This document shows positions 1 to 7,578 of a stretch of DNA of 50,186 nucleotides, piece after piece. The stretch's first letter is position 1, and every line of letters begins with the position of its first letter. The stretch is from assembly GCA_005884005.1 (NCBI GenBank), contig VAWI01000020.1:1-50186 (forward strand). The letters run 5' to 3'. This DNA is from Actinomycetota bacterium (lineage in GTDB: Bacteria; Actinomycetota; Thermoleophilia; Gaiellales; Gaiellaceae). Under the pieces are notes generated by a model. The model worked only from the letters and a program-made list of their open reading frames with translations, was not told the origin of the DNA and did not search any database. The position numbers were made by a program, and so were the translations under genes.

Positions 1-1
1 G

Positions 2-706
2 ACCGGCTTCCACGGCGCGTACACGGCTGGGGTAGGTCCCGGCTCGACGGTCTACATCGCGGGCGGGGGCCCGGTTGGGCTGGCTGCCGCGCATTCGGCA
101 CAGTTCCTCGGGGCGGCGGTCGTGATCGTCGGCGACATGATCAAGGAGCGCCTGAAGCAGGCCGAGAGCTTCGGCTGCGAGACCGTCGACCTGACCAAGG
201 ACGCGACACTCCCGCAGCAGTTGGAGCAGATCCTCGGGGTTCCCGAGGTCGACGCTGCAGTCGATGCGGTCGGCTTCGAGGCACGTGGCCACGGCAAGGA
301 CGCCGATCACGAGGCGCCAGCGACGGTTCTCAACTCGATCATGGACGTCACCCGCGCTGGAGGCCAGCTCGGCATTCCGGGCCTGTACGTGACGGGCGAC
401 CCGGGCGGCGTCGACGAGGCTGCGAAGATCGGCAGCCTGTCGATCCGTCTCGGCCTCGGCTGGGCCAAGTCGCACTCATTCACGACCGGTCAGTGCCCGG
501 TCATGCGCTATCACCGTGGGCTGATGCAGGCGATCCTGAATGATCGCGTCCAGATCGCCAAGGCAGTCAACGCGACGGTTATCCCGCTGGAAGACGCTCC
601 GAAGGGCTACAAGGACTTCGACAAGGGAGCGAGCAAGAAGTTCGTCCTCAACCCGCACGGGCTGATCAAGCGAAGAAGGACTTCGTCTTCGGCTCGCACG
701 CGTTGA
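2..706 (+). CDS. fdhA: Glutathione-independent formaldehyde dehydrogenase, C-terminal part (zinc alcohol dehydrogenase family)
   Basis: The 5' end lies outside the window; the reading frame is open from base 2. The visible part holds the Rossmann NAD-binding fold, with the glycine-rich loop AGGGPVGLAAA at bases 59-91, then an insert typical of the glutathione-independent formaldehyde dehydrogenase branch (DAVGFEARGHG and the following stretch). Members oxidise formaldehyde or related aldehydes with tightly bound NAD, without glutathione. The C-terminus is odd. After SKKFVLNPHGLIK the frame continues as RRRTSSSARTR, while another frame over the same bases encodes a second similar ending, AKKDFVFGSHALIK, with a TAG at 712-714. 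This looks like a small duplication with a frame change, or a sequencing indel. A strong terminator follows. The family call is firm; the exact substrate is inferred. Confidence 0.85.
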   Translation, partial: TGFHGAYTAGVGPGSTVYIAGGGPVGLAAAHSAQFLGAAVVIVGDMIKERLKQAESFGCETVDLTKDATLPQQLEQILGVPEVDAAVDAVGFEARGHGKDADHEAPATVLNSIMDVTRAGGQLGIPGLYVTGDPGGVDEAAKIGSLSIRLGLGWAKSHSFTTGQCPVMRYHRGLMQAILNDRVQIAKAVNATVIPLEDAPKGYKDFDKGASKKFVLNPHGLIKRRRTSSSARTR

Positions 707-733
707 TCAAGTAGTCGCCCGAAGAGTTCGATC

Positions 734-766
734 GGGGCCGGGAGCGTCAGCTCCCGGCCCCTTCTT
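734..766 (+). terminator. Rho-independent terminator after fdhA
   Basis: A perfect 12-bp stem (734-745 with 750-761) with loop GTCA is followed by TTCTT. It lies just after the fdhA stop. The stop codon of the weak minus-strand reading frame at 747 falls in the loop, so the hairpin may serve both directions. Confidence 0.85.
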
Positions 767-992
767 CGGACGGAGAGCGGCGCTCGACCTCGTAGCCGAG
801 CTCCTGCAAGCGGGCAAGCAGTCGGAGCTCCGTCGCCTCCAAGTCGTCCGCATTATCCAGGTACTTCAGGTCGACATCCACGCGCCTGCTGTGCTCGTCG
901 CCGTGGAACAGGAGCTGAAAGCAATCCAGGTGCAGAGTGACCGTCGCCCTCGGAAACCGGGAGACCTGCGGCAGGCCCAACAGCCTCAGCAT
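747..992 (-). CDS. Hypothetical protein, about 81 residues, uncertain
   Basis: This is an open frame facing fdhA from the other strand. From the ATG at 992 it encodes 81 residues; a TTG at 1109 would add 39 low-complexity residues that look non-coding. The C-terminal half (HLDCFQLLFHGDEHSRRVDV and on to LLARLQELGYEVERR) looks like a folded protein with a charged final helix. I recognise no family. If it is not real, the stretch from 767 to 1123 holds no other gene I can see. Confidence 0.35.
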   Translation of the reverse strand: MLRLLGLPQVSRFPRATVTLHLDCFQLLFHGDEHSRRVDVDLKYLDNADDLEATELRLLARLQELGYEVERRSPSEEGAGS

Positions 993-1123
993 GCCTCTGG
1001 ATTCCGCCTTTCCTTCGCCGACGCCCTGAGGCTCACAGGCCGAGGATGACACACGTTCTGGCCCCCGGCGGCTGAGCGCGCTGGGAAACTGCGATCGGAC
1101 TCGCGGCAATCATCCGACCGGTC

Positions 1124-1507
1124 TCAGCGGCCTCGGCTGATCAATCGGTCGACGAGAACGTCGACCAACTCACTCTTCAGGAGCACGCCGTCGGCTCCAG
1201 CTTCCTTGACGGCGTCGTGCAGCTTTGGCGCCTCGTCGCCTGTTAGCGCGATCAGGCAGAGGGAAGGGTGGTGGTGCCGCAGGTGCGCGACGGCCGTGAC
1301 GCCGTCGACCAGCGGCATGTGCAGGTCGATCACGACCGCGTCGGGATCGAGGTCGTCCGCCTGCTCGATCGCTTCAAGGCCGTTCTCGGCGAGGCCCACG
1401 ACACCGAGCTCGGGTTGTCGGTCGATCAGTTCGCGCAGTGCTTCCAGGAACGCCGGGTCGTCGTCTGCCAGCAGTACCCGGATCCCCTGATGCTCAGCGA
1501 CCGACAT
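1124..1507 (-). CDS. Single-domain response regulator (receiver only)
   Basis: The 127-residue protein is a complete CheY-like receiver with no output domain. It has the acidic cluster LLADDD near residue 15, the phospho-acceptor aspartate in VVIDLHMPLVDG near residue 61, the conserved threonine in LIALTGDE near residue 89 and the lysine in LLKSEL near residue 111. The ATG at 1507 places the first beta strand ten residues in, as usual; the open frame continues upstream but only as antisense to arginase. No histidine kinase is in the window, so the partner is unknown. It probably acts by protein-protein contact. It is divergent from the arginase gene with a 25-bp gap. Confidence 0.8.
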   Translation of the reverse strand: MSVAEHQGIRVLLADDDPAFLEALRELIDRQPELGVVGLAENGLEAIEQADDLDPDAVVIDLHMPLVDGVTAVAHLRHHHPSLCLIALTGDEAPKLHDAVKEAGADGVLLKSELVDVLVDRLISRGR

Positions 1508-1519
1508 TTCGTACAACGG

Positions 1520-1525
1520 TAGTTT
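1520..1525 (+). promoter_or_regulatory. -10 box of a probable leaderless promoter for arginase
   Basis: TAGTTT lies 7 bases before the GTG at 1533, so transcription would start at or very near the start codon. It is one of eleven such boxes in the window; no ribosome binding site precedes the gene. Confidence 0.5.
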
Positions 1526-1532
1526 CCGCTGA

Positions 1533-2444
1533 GTGAGCGCGCAAACAGCCGGACGGCCCGTCGCCCTGATCGGTGCGAGTCTCGACCTCGGCGCAGGCCG
1601 GCGCGGTGTCGACATGGGACCTTCCGCGATCCGGTACGCCGGGTTGGCAGGCCGCATCGAGGGCTTGGGTCGGCCGGTCTTCGACTGGGGGAACATCGAG
1701 GGGGCGGTTCCCGAGGCAACGGAGATGGGCAGCGAGCGCGTTCGCTTCCTGGCGCCGATCAAGCAGGCATGCGAGCGGGTGGCGCACCTCGTCGCGCGCT
1801 CAGTCGAGGAGGGGCTCCAGCCCGTCGTCCTCGGCGGTGACCATTCGGTCGCGATCGGAACGCTCGGCGGCCTCTCCCGCGCGCAGGGGCGAGGAGGGGT
1901 GCTCTGGCTCGACGCCCACGGCGATCTGAACCGGCCGGAGACTTCGCCGACCGGGAACGTCCACGGGATGCCGCTCGCCGCGGCGCTGGGACTTGCGGGC
2001 CCGGAGTTCGAGAGCGAGGCGTGGACGCTCCCCGCGGTCACGCCCGAGCGCGTCGCGCTCGTCGGCGTTCGCTCCCTCGATCCAGCGGAGGCGAGCCTCC
2101 TTTCAGAGCTGGAGGTCGAGGTCTATACGATGAGCGACGTCGACAAGCTCGGCCTCGAGCGCGTGATTCGCCAGTCGCTGGCGCACATCGCGGGGTCCGG
2201 CTTTGTCCACGTGAGTCTCGACATGGACGCGCTCGAGCCGGACATCGCGCCCGGCGTCGGGACGCCTGTCCGGGGCGGTCTCTCCTACCGGGAGGCGCAC
2301 CTCGCGATGGAGCTCGTTGCGGAGTCGGGGCTCGCGGGCTCGCTCGAGGTCGTCGAGGTGAATCCGATCCTCGACAACGAGAACGAGACTGCGAAGCTCG
2401 CCGTGGAATTGGTCGCGAGTGCGCTCGGCGCCCGGATTCTCTAA
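1533..2444 (+). CDS. rocF: Arginase
   Basis: Arginase hydrolyses arginine to ornithine and urea with a two-manganese centre. All metal-binding signatures are visible: GGDHS near residue 100, DAHGDLN near residue 126 followed by the arginase-type TGNVHGMP, and SLDMDALEPDIAPGVGTP near residue 230, with a glutamate in VEVNPILD near the end. The 303-residue length is normal. The TSPTGNVHGMP stretch favours arginase over agmatinase or formimidoylglutamase. The start is GTG 1533; the TAGTTT box 7 bases upstream suggests a leaderless message. No urease or ornithine aminotransferase gene is nearby, so the physiological role (arginine catabolism or polyamine supply) is not shown by context. Confidence 0.9.
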   Translation: MSAQTAGRPVALIGASLDLGAGRRGVDMGPSAIRYAGLAGRIEGLGRPVFDWGNIEGAVPEATEMGSERVRFLAPIKQACERVAHLVARSVEEGLQPVVLGGDHSVAIGTLGGLSRAQGRGGVLWLDAHGDLNRPETSPTGNVHGMPLAAALGLAGPEFESEAWTLPAVTPERVALVGVRSLDPAEASLLSELEVEVYTMSDVDKLGLERVIRQSLAHIAGSGFVHVSLDMDALEPDIAPGVGTPVRGGLSYREAHLAMELVAESGLAGSLEVVEVNPILDNENETAKLAVELVASALGARIL

Positions 2445-2476
2445 CTAAGGCGCTCGCGTGCGACGCCGACCCGGAG

Positions 2477-2501
2477 GACGTCCCGGCTTTGCCGGGGCGT
2501 C
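2477..2501 (+). terminator. Hairpin between convergent arginase and ETF genes
   Basis: An 11-bp stem with one G-T wobble (2477-2487 with 2491-2501) and loop TTT lies between the two convergent genes. It has no T-run on either side. The adjoining TCTGACCCCGG at 2504-2514 matches the core of the repeats at 37235 and 37337, so the hairpin may derive from that family. Confidence 0.5.
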
Positions 2502-2532
2502 TGTCTGACCCCGGTTGGCAAAGCAGCCGCCG

Positions 2533-4323
2533 TTAGGTCTCGCTGATCCGGTTCGAAGAGAGCGCTTCGAGCAAGGCCGGCGCGAGCTCGCGCCAGTCGC
2601 CGGCGAGGCCGACGTCGGCCGCGGCCAGCAGGGGGGAGCCCGGTTCGGCCGCGATCGCGGCGATCACTCCGGCCTTGACCGATCCGGTGAGGTGCTCGAA
2701 GCCCGCGTCGGTCTCGATCGCGAGATAGACGCGGGGGGCGACCGAACGTCCCTGCAGGCCGATCTCGGCGCCCCAGGGAACGCGGCCCGCGGCGCAGGCG
2801 GCTCGGTCGCCGCCGATTGCTGCGCCCGCCCGCTTCGCGGTTTCCTCGATCGCCGCCGGGTCGACGCCCGCCCCGACGGCGATGACGAGATCGGCCTCGT
2901 CGAGCCGACGCGGGCGCGGGTCCGTCTCGCTCCTCTCGAGAACGCGGATCGTCCCTTCGGGCAGGGCATCGACGTCGATCTGCCGGACCTCGGCCTGGAC
3001 ATCTCGAGGCTGCAGCGGCTCGAACATCCGTGGCCGCACGGTCGCGAGCTGCGGCGTCGTCCTGCCCATGATCACCGAGACGATGTTGCCGCCGTAGGCC
3101 GGCTTGTGTTGGACCAGCCGGCCGCCCCTGTCGATGCCGAGGTCGACGCAGTCGGCGGTCATCCCATACTCGAGCTCGCCCGCGACGCGCGGGCCGAGGT
3201 CGCGGCCGCGCAAAGTCGCCGGAAACAGCAGCACGTGCGGCCGCTCGCGCTCGACGATCGAGCGCACGCCTGCGACCCAGCGCTCAGGGACGTAGTCGCG
3301 CAGCGCCTCGTGCTCGCCGACGTTGACGATCTCGGCGCCGTAGCGGGAGGCATCTTCGACTGCCGCCGCGACATCGTGACCGAGCACCAGCGCGACATTC
3401 GAGCCGCCGAGTTTCCCCGAGAGCTCTCGCCCCTTCGCGAGCAGCTCGAGCGAGGTGCGGGTTGCGTGGCCGTCTGAGACCTCGACGAGGGTCCAGCAGT
3501 CGTAGAAGGCGCCGGGCTCCTTGGCCAGGTGCTCCGGCTTCTCCCACGCGGTCGCTCCGGCCGGCCGCTCCGACGCCAGCTCGCGGATCCGCGCGGCTGC
3601 CTCTTCGATCGAGTCGAAGGGCTCGCGGGCGCGCTCCGGGGTGACGTCGTGGACGGCGAGGACACGCGTCGGCGAGCCGGTCTGCCCAAAGCGCTTGTCG
3701 TTCTCATGCAGATCCTCGACGAGATCGGCCGCGGCCCAGACGTCGATCCGGCCCTCTTCCGGTTCCGCCTCGGCCGGCTCGCGCTCGGCTCGCGCGACAG
3801 AGACGACCGTTGGGAGCGGAACCTCGACCGTCTCCTCGCCGTCGTCCGTCTCGCGACGCACACGCAAGTTGTCGCGCTCGACCGCGAGTCCGACCGAGTT
3901 CGTCACATGCGGGCGGCCGAGAAAGGCCGCCACCTCGGGCGGCACCTGCCGGGTCTCCGCATCGAGCGCCTTGCGGCCGCAGAGGACCAGATCTGAGCCT
4001 TCTTTCCGCAGCGCCAGCGCAAGCGTCCGCGAGGTGCCGATCGTGTCCGCGAGCGCGAAGGCCCGGTCGGAGAGGTGAATGCAGCGATCGGCGCCGAGCC
4101 CGAGACACTCGTTCAGCGCCTCCTCGGCCTGCGGCGGGCCCATCGTCATCACGATCACCTCGCCTCCGGCGGCGTCGCGGAGCCGCACGGCCTCGGCGAC
4201 CGCGCGGGCGTCGAAGGGATTCAGGATCAGCGGCACGCCCTCACGCTTGAGCGATCTCGTCTCCTGGTCGAACTCGATCGCGTCGGGACGAGGGATCTGC
4301 TTGATCAGGCAGACGATCTTCAA
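2533..4323 (-). CDS. Electron transfer flavoprotein, beta and alpha subunits fused in one chain
   Basis: ETF is usually a heterodimer that carries electrons from acyl-CoA and other dehydrogenases to the quinone pool. Here one 596-residue chain holds both subunits. Residues 1 to about 250 are EtfB-like, starting MKIVCLIKQIP, with NPFDARAVAEAVRL and the C-terminal GSPTRV. Residues from about 290 on are EtfA-like, with GKLGGSNVALVLGHD, LLFPATLRGRDLGPRVA and the FAD domain at the end. In that FAD domain the usual GISGAIQH segment reads ETDAGFEH and the usual N-x-DP segment reads AAEPGSP, so the flavin site is altered. The start is TTG 4323; TAGTCT on the minus strand lies 7 bases upstream. No ETF dehydrogenase is adjacent. 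Confidence 0.85.
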   Translation of the reverse strand: MKIVCLIKQIPRPDAIEFDQETRSLKREGVPLILNPFDARAVAEAVRLRDAAGGEVIVMTMGPPQAEEALNECLGLGADRCIHLSDRAFALADTIGTSRTLALALRKEGSDLVLCGRKALDAETRQVPPEVAAFLGRPHVTNSVGLAVERDNLRVRRETDDGEETVEVPLPTVVSVARAEREPAEAEPEEGRIDVWAAADLVEDLHENDKRFGQTGSPTRVLAVHDVTPERAREPFDSIEEAAARIRELASERPAGATAWEKPEHLAKEPGAFYDCWTLVEVSDGHATRTSLELLAKGRELSGKLGGSNVALVLGHDVAAAVEDASRYGAEIVNVGEHEALRDYVPERWVAGVRSIVERERPHVLLFPATLRGRDLGPRVAGELEYGMTADCVDLGIDRGGRLVQHKPAYGGNIVSVIMGRTTPQLATVRPRMFEPLQPRDVQAEVRQIDVDALPEGTIRVLERSETDPRPRRLDEADLVIAVGAGVDPAAIEETAKRAGAAIGGDRAACAAGRVPWGAEIGLQGRSVAPRVYLAIETDAGFEHLTGSVKAGVIAAIAAEPGSPLLAAADVGLAGDWRELAPALLEALSSNRISET

Positions 4324-4330
4324 CGGGGGA

Positions 4331-4336
4331 AGACTA
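4331..4336 (-). promoter_or_regulatory. -10 box of a probable leaderless promoter for the fused ETF
   Basis: On the minus strand TAGTCT lies 7 bases before the TTG start at 4323. There is no purine-rich ribosome site in between (the spacer is C-rich on that strand). Confidence 0.5.
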
Positions 4337-4343
4337 GTAGGTC

Positions 4344-5012
4344 ATGCTCGGCATCCTCTACGACATCCACGGCAACCTCGATGCACTCAACGCGGTGCTC
4401 GCTGATGCCGCCGACGCGGGAGTCGACCGCTGGCTCTTGGGCGGGGATTACGGCACGCCGAGCCCGCACCCGCTCGAGACGCTGGCTCGGCTGCGGGAGC
4501 TTCCGAACGCCACGTGGATTCGCGGCAACGGCGAGCGCTGGCTGCTCGAACCGCCGGAGGACCGGCCCGAGGTGACCGATACCTATGAGCGGTTCCGCGG
4601 CCAGATCCCGGACGAGGAGGTGCGGTGGCTGTATTCGCTGCCACCGCAGGCGGAGCTCGACGGCGTGCTGTACGTGCACGGCTCGCCGCTCGCCGACGAC
4701 GAAAGCTTTGCGGCTGAGCCCCAACAGGGCGAGGACCGCCTGCTCGCGGGCGTCCGCGACCGGACGATCGTCTTCGGCCACAGCCACCTCCAGTTTCGCC
4801 GGCCCGGCCCCAACGGCACCGACCTCGTCAATCCTGGCAGCGTCGGCATGCCCCTCGACGGAGACCGGCGCGCAGCCTGGGCGACGTGGGAGGGCGACTT
4901 CGCGTTTAGGCGGACGGGGTACGACGTGGAGCCTGCCGCCACTGCCTATCGCGAAATGGGCGGGGACTTCGGCGAGTTCGCGGCCCGGCGGATCGAGAAA
5001 GGCTCGGACTAG
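4344..5012 (+). CDS. Metallophosphoesterase, YfcE/MJ0936-like, first of a tandem pair
   Basis: A 222-residue calcineurin-like phosphoesterase. The metal ligands are visible in YDIHGN (residues 7-12), GGDY near residue 33, RGNGE near residue 58, the HGSPL near residue 112 and GHSHLQF near residue 144. The family hydrolyses phosphodiesters or phosphomonoesters; the substrate cannot be read from the sequence. It is followed after 3 bases by a paralogue sharing long stretches such as ETLARLRELPNATW and DLVNPGSVGMPLDGD. The pair probably arose by local duplication and is cotranscribed. It is divergent from the ETF gene with a 20-bp gap. Confidence 0.8.
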   Translation: MLGILYDIHGNLDALNAVLADAADAGVDRWLLGGDYGTPSPHPLETLARLRELPNATWIRGNGERWLLEPPEDRPEVTDTYERFRGQIPDEEVRWLYSLPPQAELDGVLYVHGSPLADDESFAAEPQQGEDRLLAGVRDRTIVFGHSHLQFRRPGPNGTDLVNPGSVGMPLDGDRRAAWATWEGDFAFRRTGYDVEPAATAYREMGGDFGEFAARRIEKGSD

Positions 5013-5015
5013 CCG

Positions 5016-5696
5016 GTGCTGGGAATCCTCTACGACGTGCATGGCAACCTGGCGGCGCTCGAGGCGGTGCTGGCCGAGGCCGAGGGCGTGGACGAGTGGT
5101 TGCTCGGCGGGGATTACTGCGCCTTCGGTCCGTGGCCAGTCGAGACGCTTGCGAGGCTGCGCGAGCTACCGAACGCGACTTGGCTGCGCGGGAACGGCGA
5201 GCGCTGGCTGGTCGACCCGCCGATGGACCTGCCCGCCGAGCCGAGCAAGCTCGTGTTCGCCGCGGTCGCATCGTCGATCGCCCAGCTCTCGGCGAGTGAC
5301 GTCGACGCGCTGGTCGGTCTACCGGCATTCGCCGAGCGCGAGGAGGCGTTCTACTGCCACGGCTCGCCCCTCTCGGATGTCGACAGCTTCGCGCCTCAGG
5401 CCGGCGACGACGATCTGCGGCTGCTTGCCGGGGTGAAGGGGCAGCAGGTCATCTTTGGTCATAGCCACGTCCAGTTCCGCCGCGACGGCCCAGCCGAGAC
5501 CGATCTCGTCAACCCGGGCAGCGTTGGGATGCCGCTCGACGGCGACATCCGGGCCGCGTGGGCGATCCGGCGCGAGGACGGCGAGCTCGAGTTCCGCCGC
5601 AGCGCCTACGACCTCTCATCGGCCGTGGCGAAGATGCGCGAGTACGACTGGGGCGAGCCTGTCGCCCAACGGCTGCTAGACGGTCGCGACCCGTAG
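5016..5696 (+). CDS. Metallophosphoesterase, second of a tandem pair
   Basis: A 226-residue paralogue of the preceding gene with the same metal-binding motifs: YDVHGN near the start, GGDY, RGNGE, HGSPL and GHSHVQF. It differs mainly in the central cap segment (residues about 65-105), which suggests a different substrate or partner. The start is GTG 5016, placed so that LGILYDVHGN aligns with the first copy. The 3-base gap to the upstream stop implies translational coupling. Confidence 0.8.
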   Translation: MLGILYDVHGNLAALEAVLAEAEGVDEWLLGGDYCAFGPWPVETLARLRELPNATWLRGNGERWLVDPPMDLPAEPSKLVFAAVASSIAQLSASDVDALVGLPAFAEREEAFYCHGSPLSDVDSFAPQAGDDDLRLLAGVKGQQVIFGHSHVQFRRDGPAETDLVNPGSVGMPLDGDIRAAWAIRREDGELEFRRSAYDLSSAVAKMREYDWGEPVAQRLLDGRDP

Positions 5697-5712
5697 CCGG
5701 AGCTCGCGGGCG

Positions 5713-5742
5713 TTGGCGGGGTGCCGCCAAGCGTTTCAGGGA
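5713..5742 (+). repeat. Hairpin plus partial GTTTCAGGGACA repeat
   Basis: A perfect 7-bp stem (5713-5719 with 5724-5730, loop GGTG) ends the metallophosphoesterase unit. It is followed directly by GCGTTTCAGGGACA at 5730-5743, the left part of the repeat seen complete at 5824-5860, but here without its second arm. The rest of 5744-5823 shows no gene or other element I recognise. Confidence 0.5.
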
Positions 5743-5823
5743 CATGAGGCGAGCTGCCTGTACGTACTAGAGAATCCCGTTCGCGGCGCTTGCCGCCTAG
5801 TCCTTTGGCCGGCGCGGTTCGGG

Positions 5824-5860
5824 ACCGTTTCAGGGACAGTCCCCTTCGGGGACAATCCCT
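5824..5860. repeat. Palindromic repeat of the GTTTCAGGGACAGTCCCC type
   Basis: A GTTTCAGG box leads into AGGGACAGTCCCC (5832-5844), a 3-base loop and GGGGACAATCCCT (5848-5860). The end of the second arm overlaps the TAG stop of osmC on the minus strand (5859-5861). Two closely related palindromes occur at 27573-27602 and 27632-27661. Confidence 0.75.
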
Positions 5861-6299
5861 AAGCGAGCGAGGCGTCGAGCGTGATCTTCGGGACCGCCGC
5901 GAGCGCCTTCGAGACCGGGCAGTTCTCCTTCGCGTCCTTGGCGGCCTGCTCGAACCCCGCCTCGTCGAGGCCATCGACCTGGCCACGGACGGTCAGGTGG
6001 ATCGCTGTGATCCCGAAGCCGCCGTCCACACTGTCAAGCGTCACCAGAGCATCCGTCTCCAGCTTCGTCGGCGCGTGGCCCGCCCGGGCGAGGCCGCCCG
6101 CAAGCGCCATCGAAAAGCAGGTCGCGTGTGCCGCGGCGATCAGCTCCTCTGGGCTCGTTTTCCCGCCCGGCTGCTCGAACCGGGAGGCGAAGGTGACCTG
6201 CTCGTGCTCGGCGGCGTGGCTCGATTCGAGGTCGAACTCGCCTTGGCCGCCCCTGAGATCGCCCGTCCAGGTTGCGCGTGCCTTTCGCTCAATCGCCAT
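5859..6299 (-). CDS. OsmC family peroxiredoxin
   Basis: A 146-residue OsmC/Ohr-type thiol peroxidase. The two redox cysteines are visible in HATCFSM (residue 61) and ENCPVS (residue 127), with the catalytic arginine region in FASRFEQPGGKTSPEEL. Such proteins reduce hydroperoxides; the ELIAAAHATCFSMAL form is closest to the OsmC subgroup. The ATG at 6299 gives the standard N-terminus [15 protein letters not shown]. It overlaps the end of rarA by 11 bases, so both are probably translated from one message. Its stop codon lies within a palindromic repeat. Confidence 0.85.
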   Translation of the reverse strand: MAIERKARATWTGDLRGGQGEFDLESSHAAEHEQVTFASRFEQPGGKTSPEELIAAAHATCFSMALAGGLARAGHAPTKLETDALVTLDSVDGGFGITAIHLTVRGQVDGLDEAGFEQAAKDAKENCPVSKALAAVPKITLDASLA

Positions 6300-7557
6300 C
6301 GTCTGCCTCCTCTTCGCCTGCTCCGCTCGGTCGGTAGTAGCTTCGGCCCCGCAGCTCCTCCGGCAGGTAGTCCACCTCGAAGCCGGCGGGGTCACTGTGA
6401 GGGTAGATGTAGCCCTGCCCCCGGCCGAGCTTCTTCGCGCCGTAGTAGTGGGCGTCCCGGAGCTCGTCGGGCGGCCGTAAGTGCCCGTGCTCGCGCACGT
6501 CCTGCGTCGCTTCCTTGATCGCCACGTAGCTCGCGTTCGACTTCGGCGCCCGGGCGAGGTAGATCGCGGCCTGTGACAGGTTGAGCCGCGCCTCGGGCAG
6601 TCCGACGTGCTCCACCGCATGTGCTGCCGCGACCGCAACCTGCAGAGCACGCGGGTCGGCGTTGCCGATGTCCTCGGAGGCGAGGACGATCATCCGCCGC
6701 GCGATGAAGCGCGGATCCTCGCCGCCTTCCAGCATCGCGGCGAGGTAGTAGACGGAGGCGTCGGGATCCGAGCCGCGCATCGACTTGATGAAGGCGGAGA
6801 TGAAGTCGTAGTGTGCGTCGCCGCCCTTGTCGTAGACGAGCGGGCGCTTCCGCGCCGCATCCTCGATCTGCTCCGCGGTCACGGACCGCCCCTCGGCCTC
6901 CGCGGTTTGCGACGCAAGCTCGAGAATGTTGAGCGCGTTCCGGGCGTCTCCCCCTGCCCTCCGTGCGATCAGAGCTATGAGGTCCTCCGTCACCTCGGCG
7001 CCGAGTTCAGCGATTCCCCTCCGGACGACGATCGCCAGATCGTCGTCCGACAAAGTCTCCAGTTCGTAGATCTGCGTTCGCGAGAGCAGGGCCGAGTTGA
7101 CCTCGAAGTACGGGTTCTCCGTCGTCGCCCCGATCAGCGTCACGAGCCCCTGCTCGACCGCGGGCAGGAGCGCATCCTGCTGCGCCTTGTTGAAACGATG
7201 GATCTCGTCGAGGAAGAGGATCGTCCGCCGGCCCTCTGCACCCAGGCGCTCCCGGGCGGCGGCGAGCACCTCGCGGACGTCCTTGACCGTTGCCGAGACG
7301 GCCGAGAGCTCCTCGAACCGAGCGCCGGTCGTGTGGGCGACGATCCGCGCGAGCGTCGTCTTGCCGCTGCCCGGCGGGCCGTAGAGGATCATCGAGCCGA
7401 CGCGGTCCGCCCCGATCGCCAGCCGGAGCGCAGAGCCCTCGCCGAGTACCTGCTCCTGCCCGACAAACTCGTCCAGCGACGACGGCCGCAAGCGCATGGC
7501 AAGTGGTGCCACGTCCGAGAGGCGGGCCTCGGCCGCGTCCGAGAAAAGGTCGCTCAC
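6289..7557 (-). CDS. rarA: RarA/MgsA replication-associated recombination AAA+ ATPase
   Basis: A 422-residue clamp-loader-like AAA+ ATPase that acts at stalled replication forks. It begins [24 protein letters not shown], the standard RarA start. Walker A is GPPGSGKTT (residues 60-68), Walker B/DEIH is [14 protein letters not shown], sensor 1 is [18 protein letters not shown], and the C-terminal tetramerisation region includes [15 protein letters not shown]. The GTG at 7557 is chosen because it starts the conserved N-terminus; the frame upstream of it is antisense to kynA. It is divergent from kynA with 21 bp between starts, and their -10 boxes overlap. Confidence 0.92.
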   Translation of the reverse strand: MSDLFSDAAEARLSDVAPLAMRLRPSSLDEFVGQEQVLGEGSALRLAIGADRVGSMILYGPPGSGKTTLARIVAHTTGARFEELSAVSATVKDVREVLAAARERLGAEGRRTILFLDEIHRFNKAQQDALLPAVEQGLVTLIGATTENPYFEVNSALLSRTQIYELETLSDDDLAIVVRRGIAELGAEVTEDLIALIARRAGGDARNALNILELASQTAEAEGRSVTAEQIEDAARKRPLVYDKGGDAHYDFISAFIKSMRGSDPDASVYYLAAMLEGGEDPRFIARRMIVLASEDIGNADPRALQVAVAAAHAVEHVGLPEARLNLSQAAIYLARAPKSNASYVAIKEATQDVREHGHLRPPDELRDAHYYGAKKLGRGQGYIYPHSDPAGFEVDYLPEELRGRSYYRPSGAGEEEADDGD

Positions 7558-7564
7558 GCCCCGA

Positions 7565-7572
7565 AGTATGCT
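7565..7572. promoter_or_regulatory. Overlapping divergent -10 boxes for rarA and kynA
   Basis: The 8 bases AGTATGCT contain TATGCT on the plus strand (7567-7572), 6 bases before the kynA GTG, and CATACT on the minus strand (7570-7565), 7 bases before the rarA GTG. If both work, the two promoters exclude each other. Confidence 0.5.
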
Positions 7573-7578
7573 GCCCGC

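Noticed and set aside
5859-6650. A 263-residue extension of OsmC into rarA
   Set aside because: The added residues are antisense-like, Ser/Arg/Thr-rich sequence inside rarA; the OsmC family start lies at the ATG 6299.
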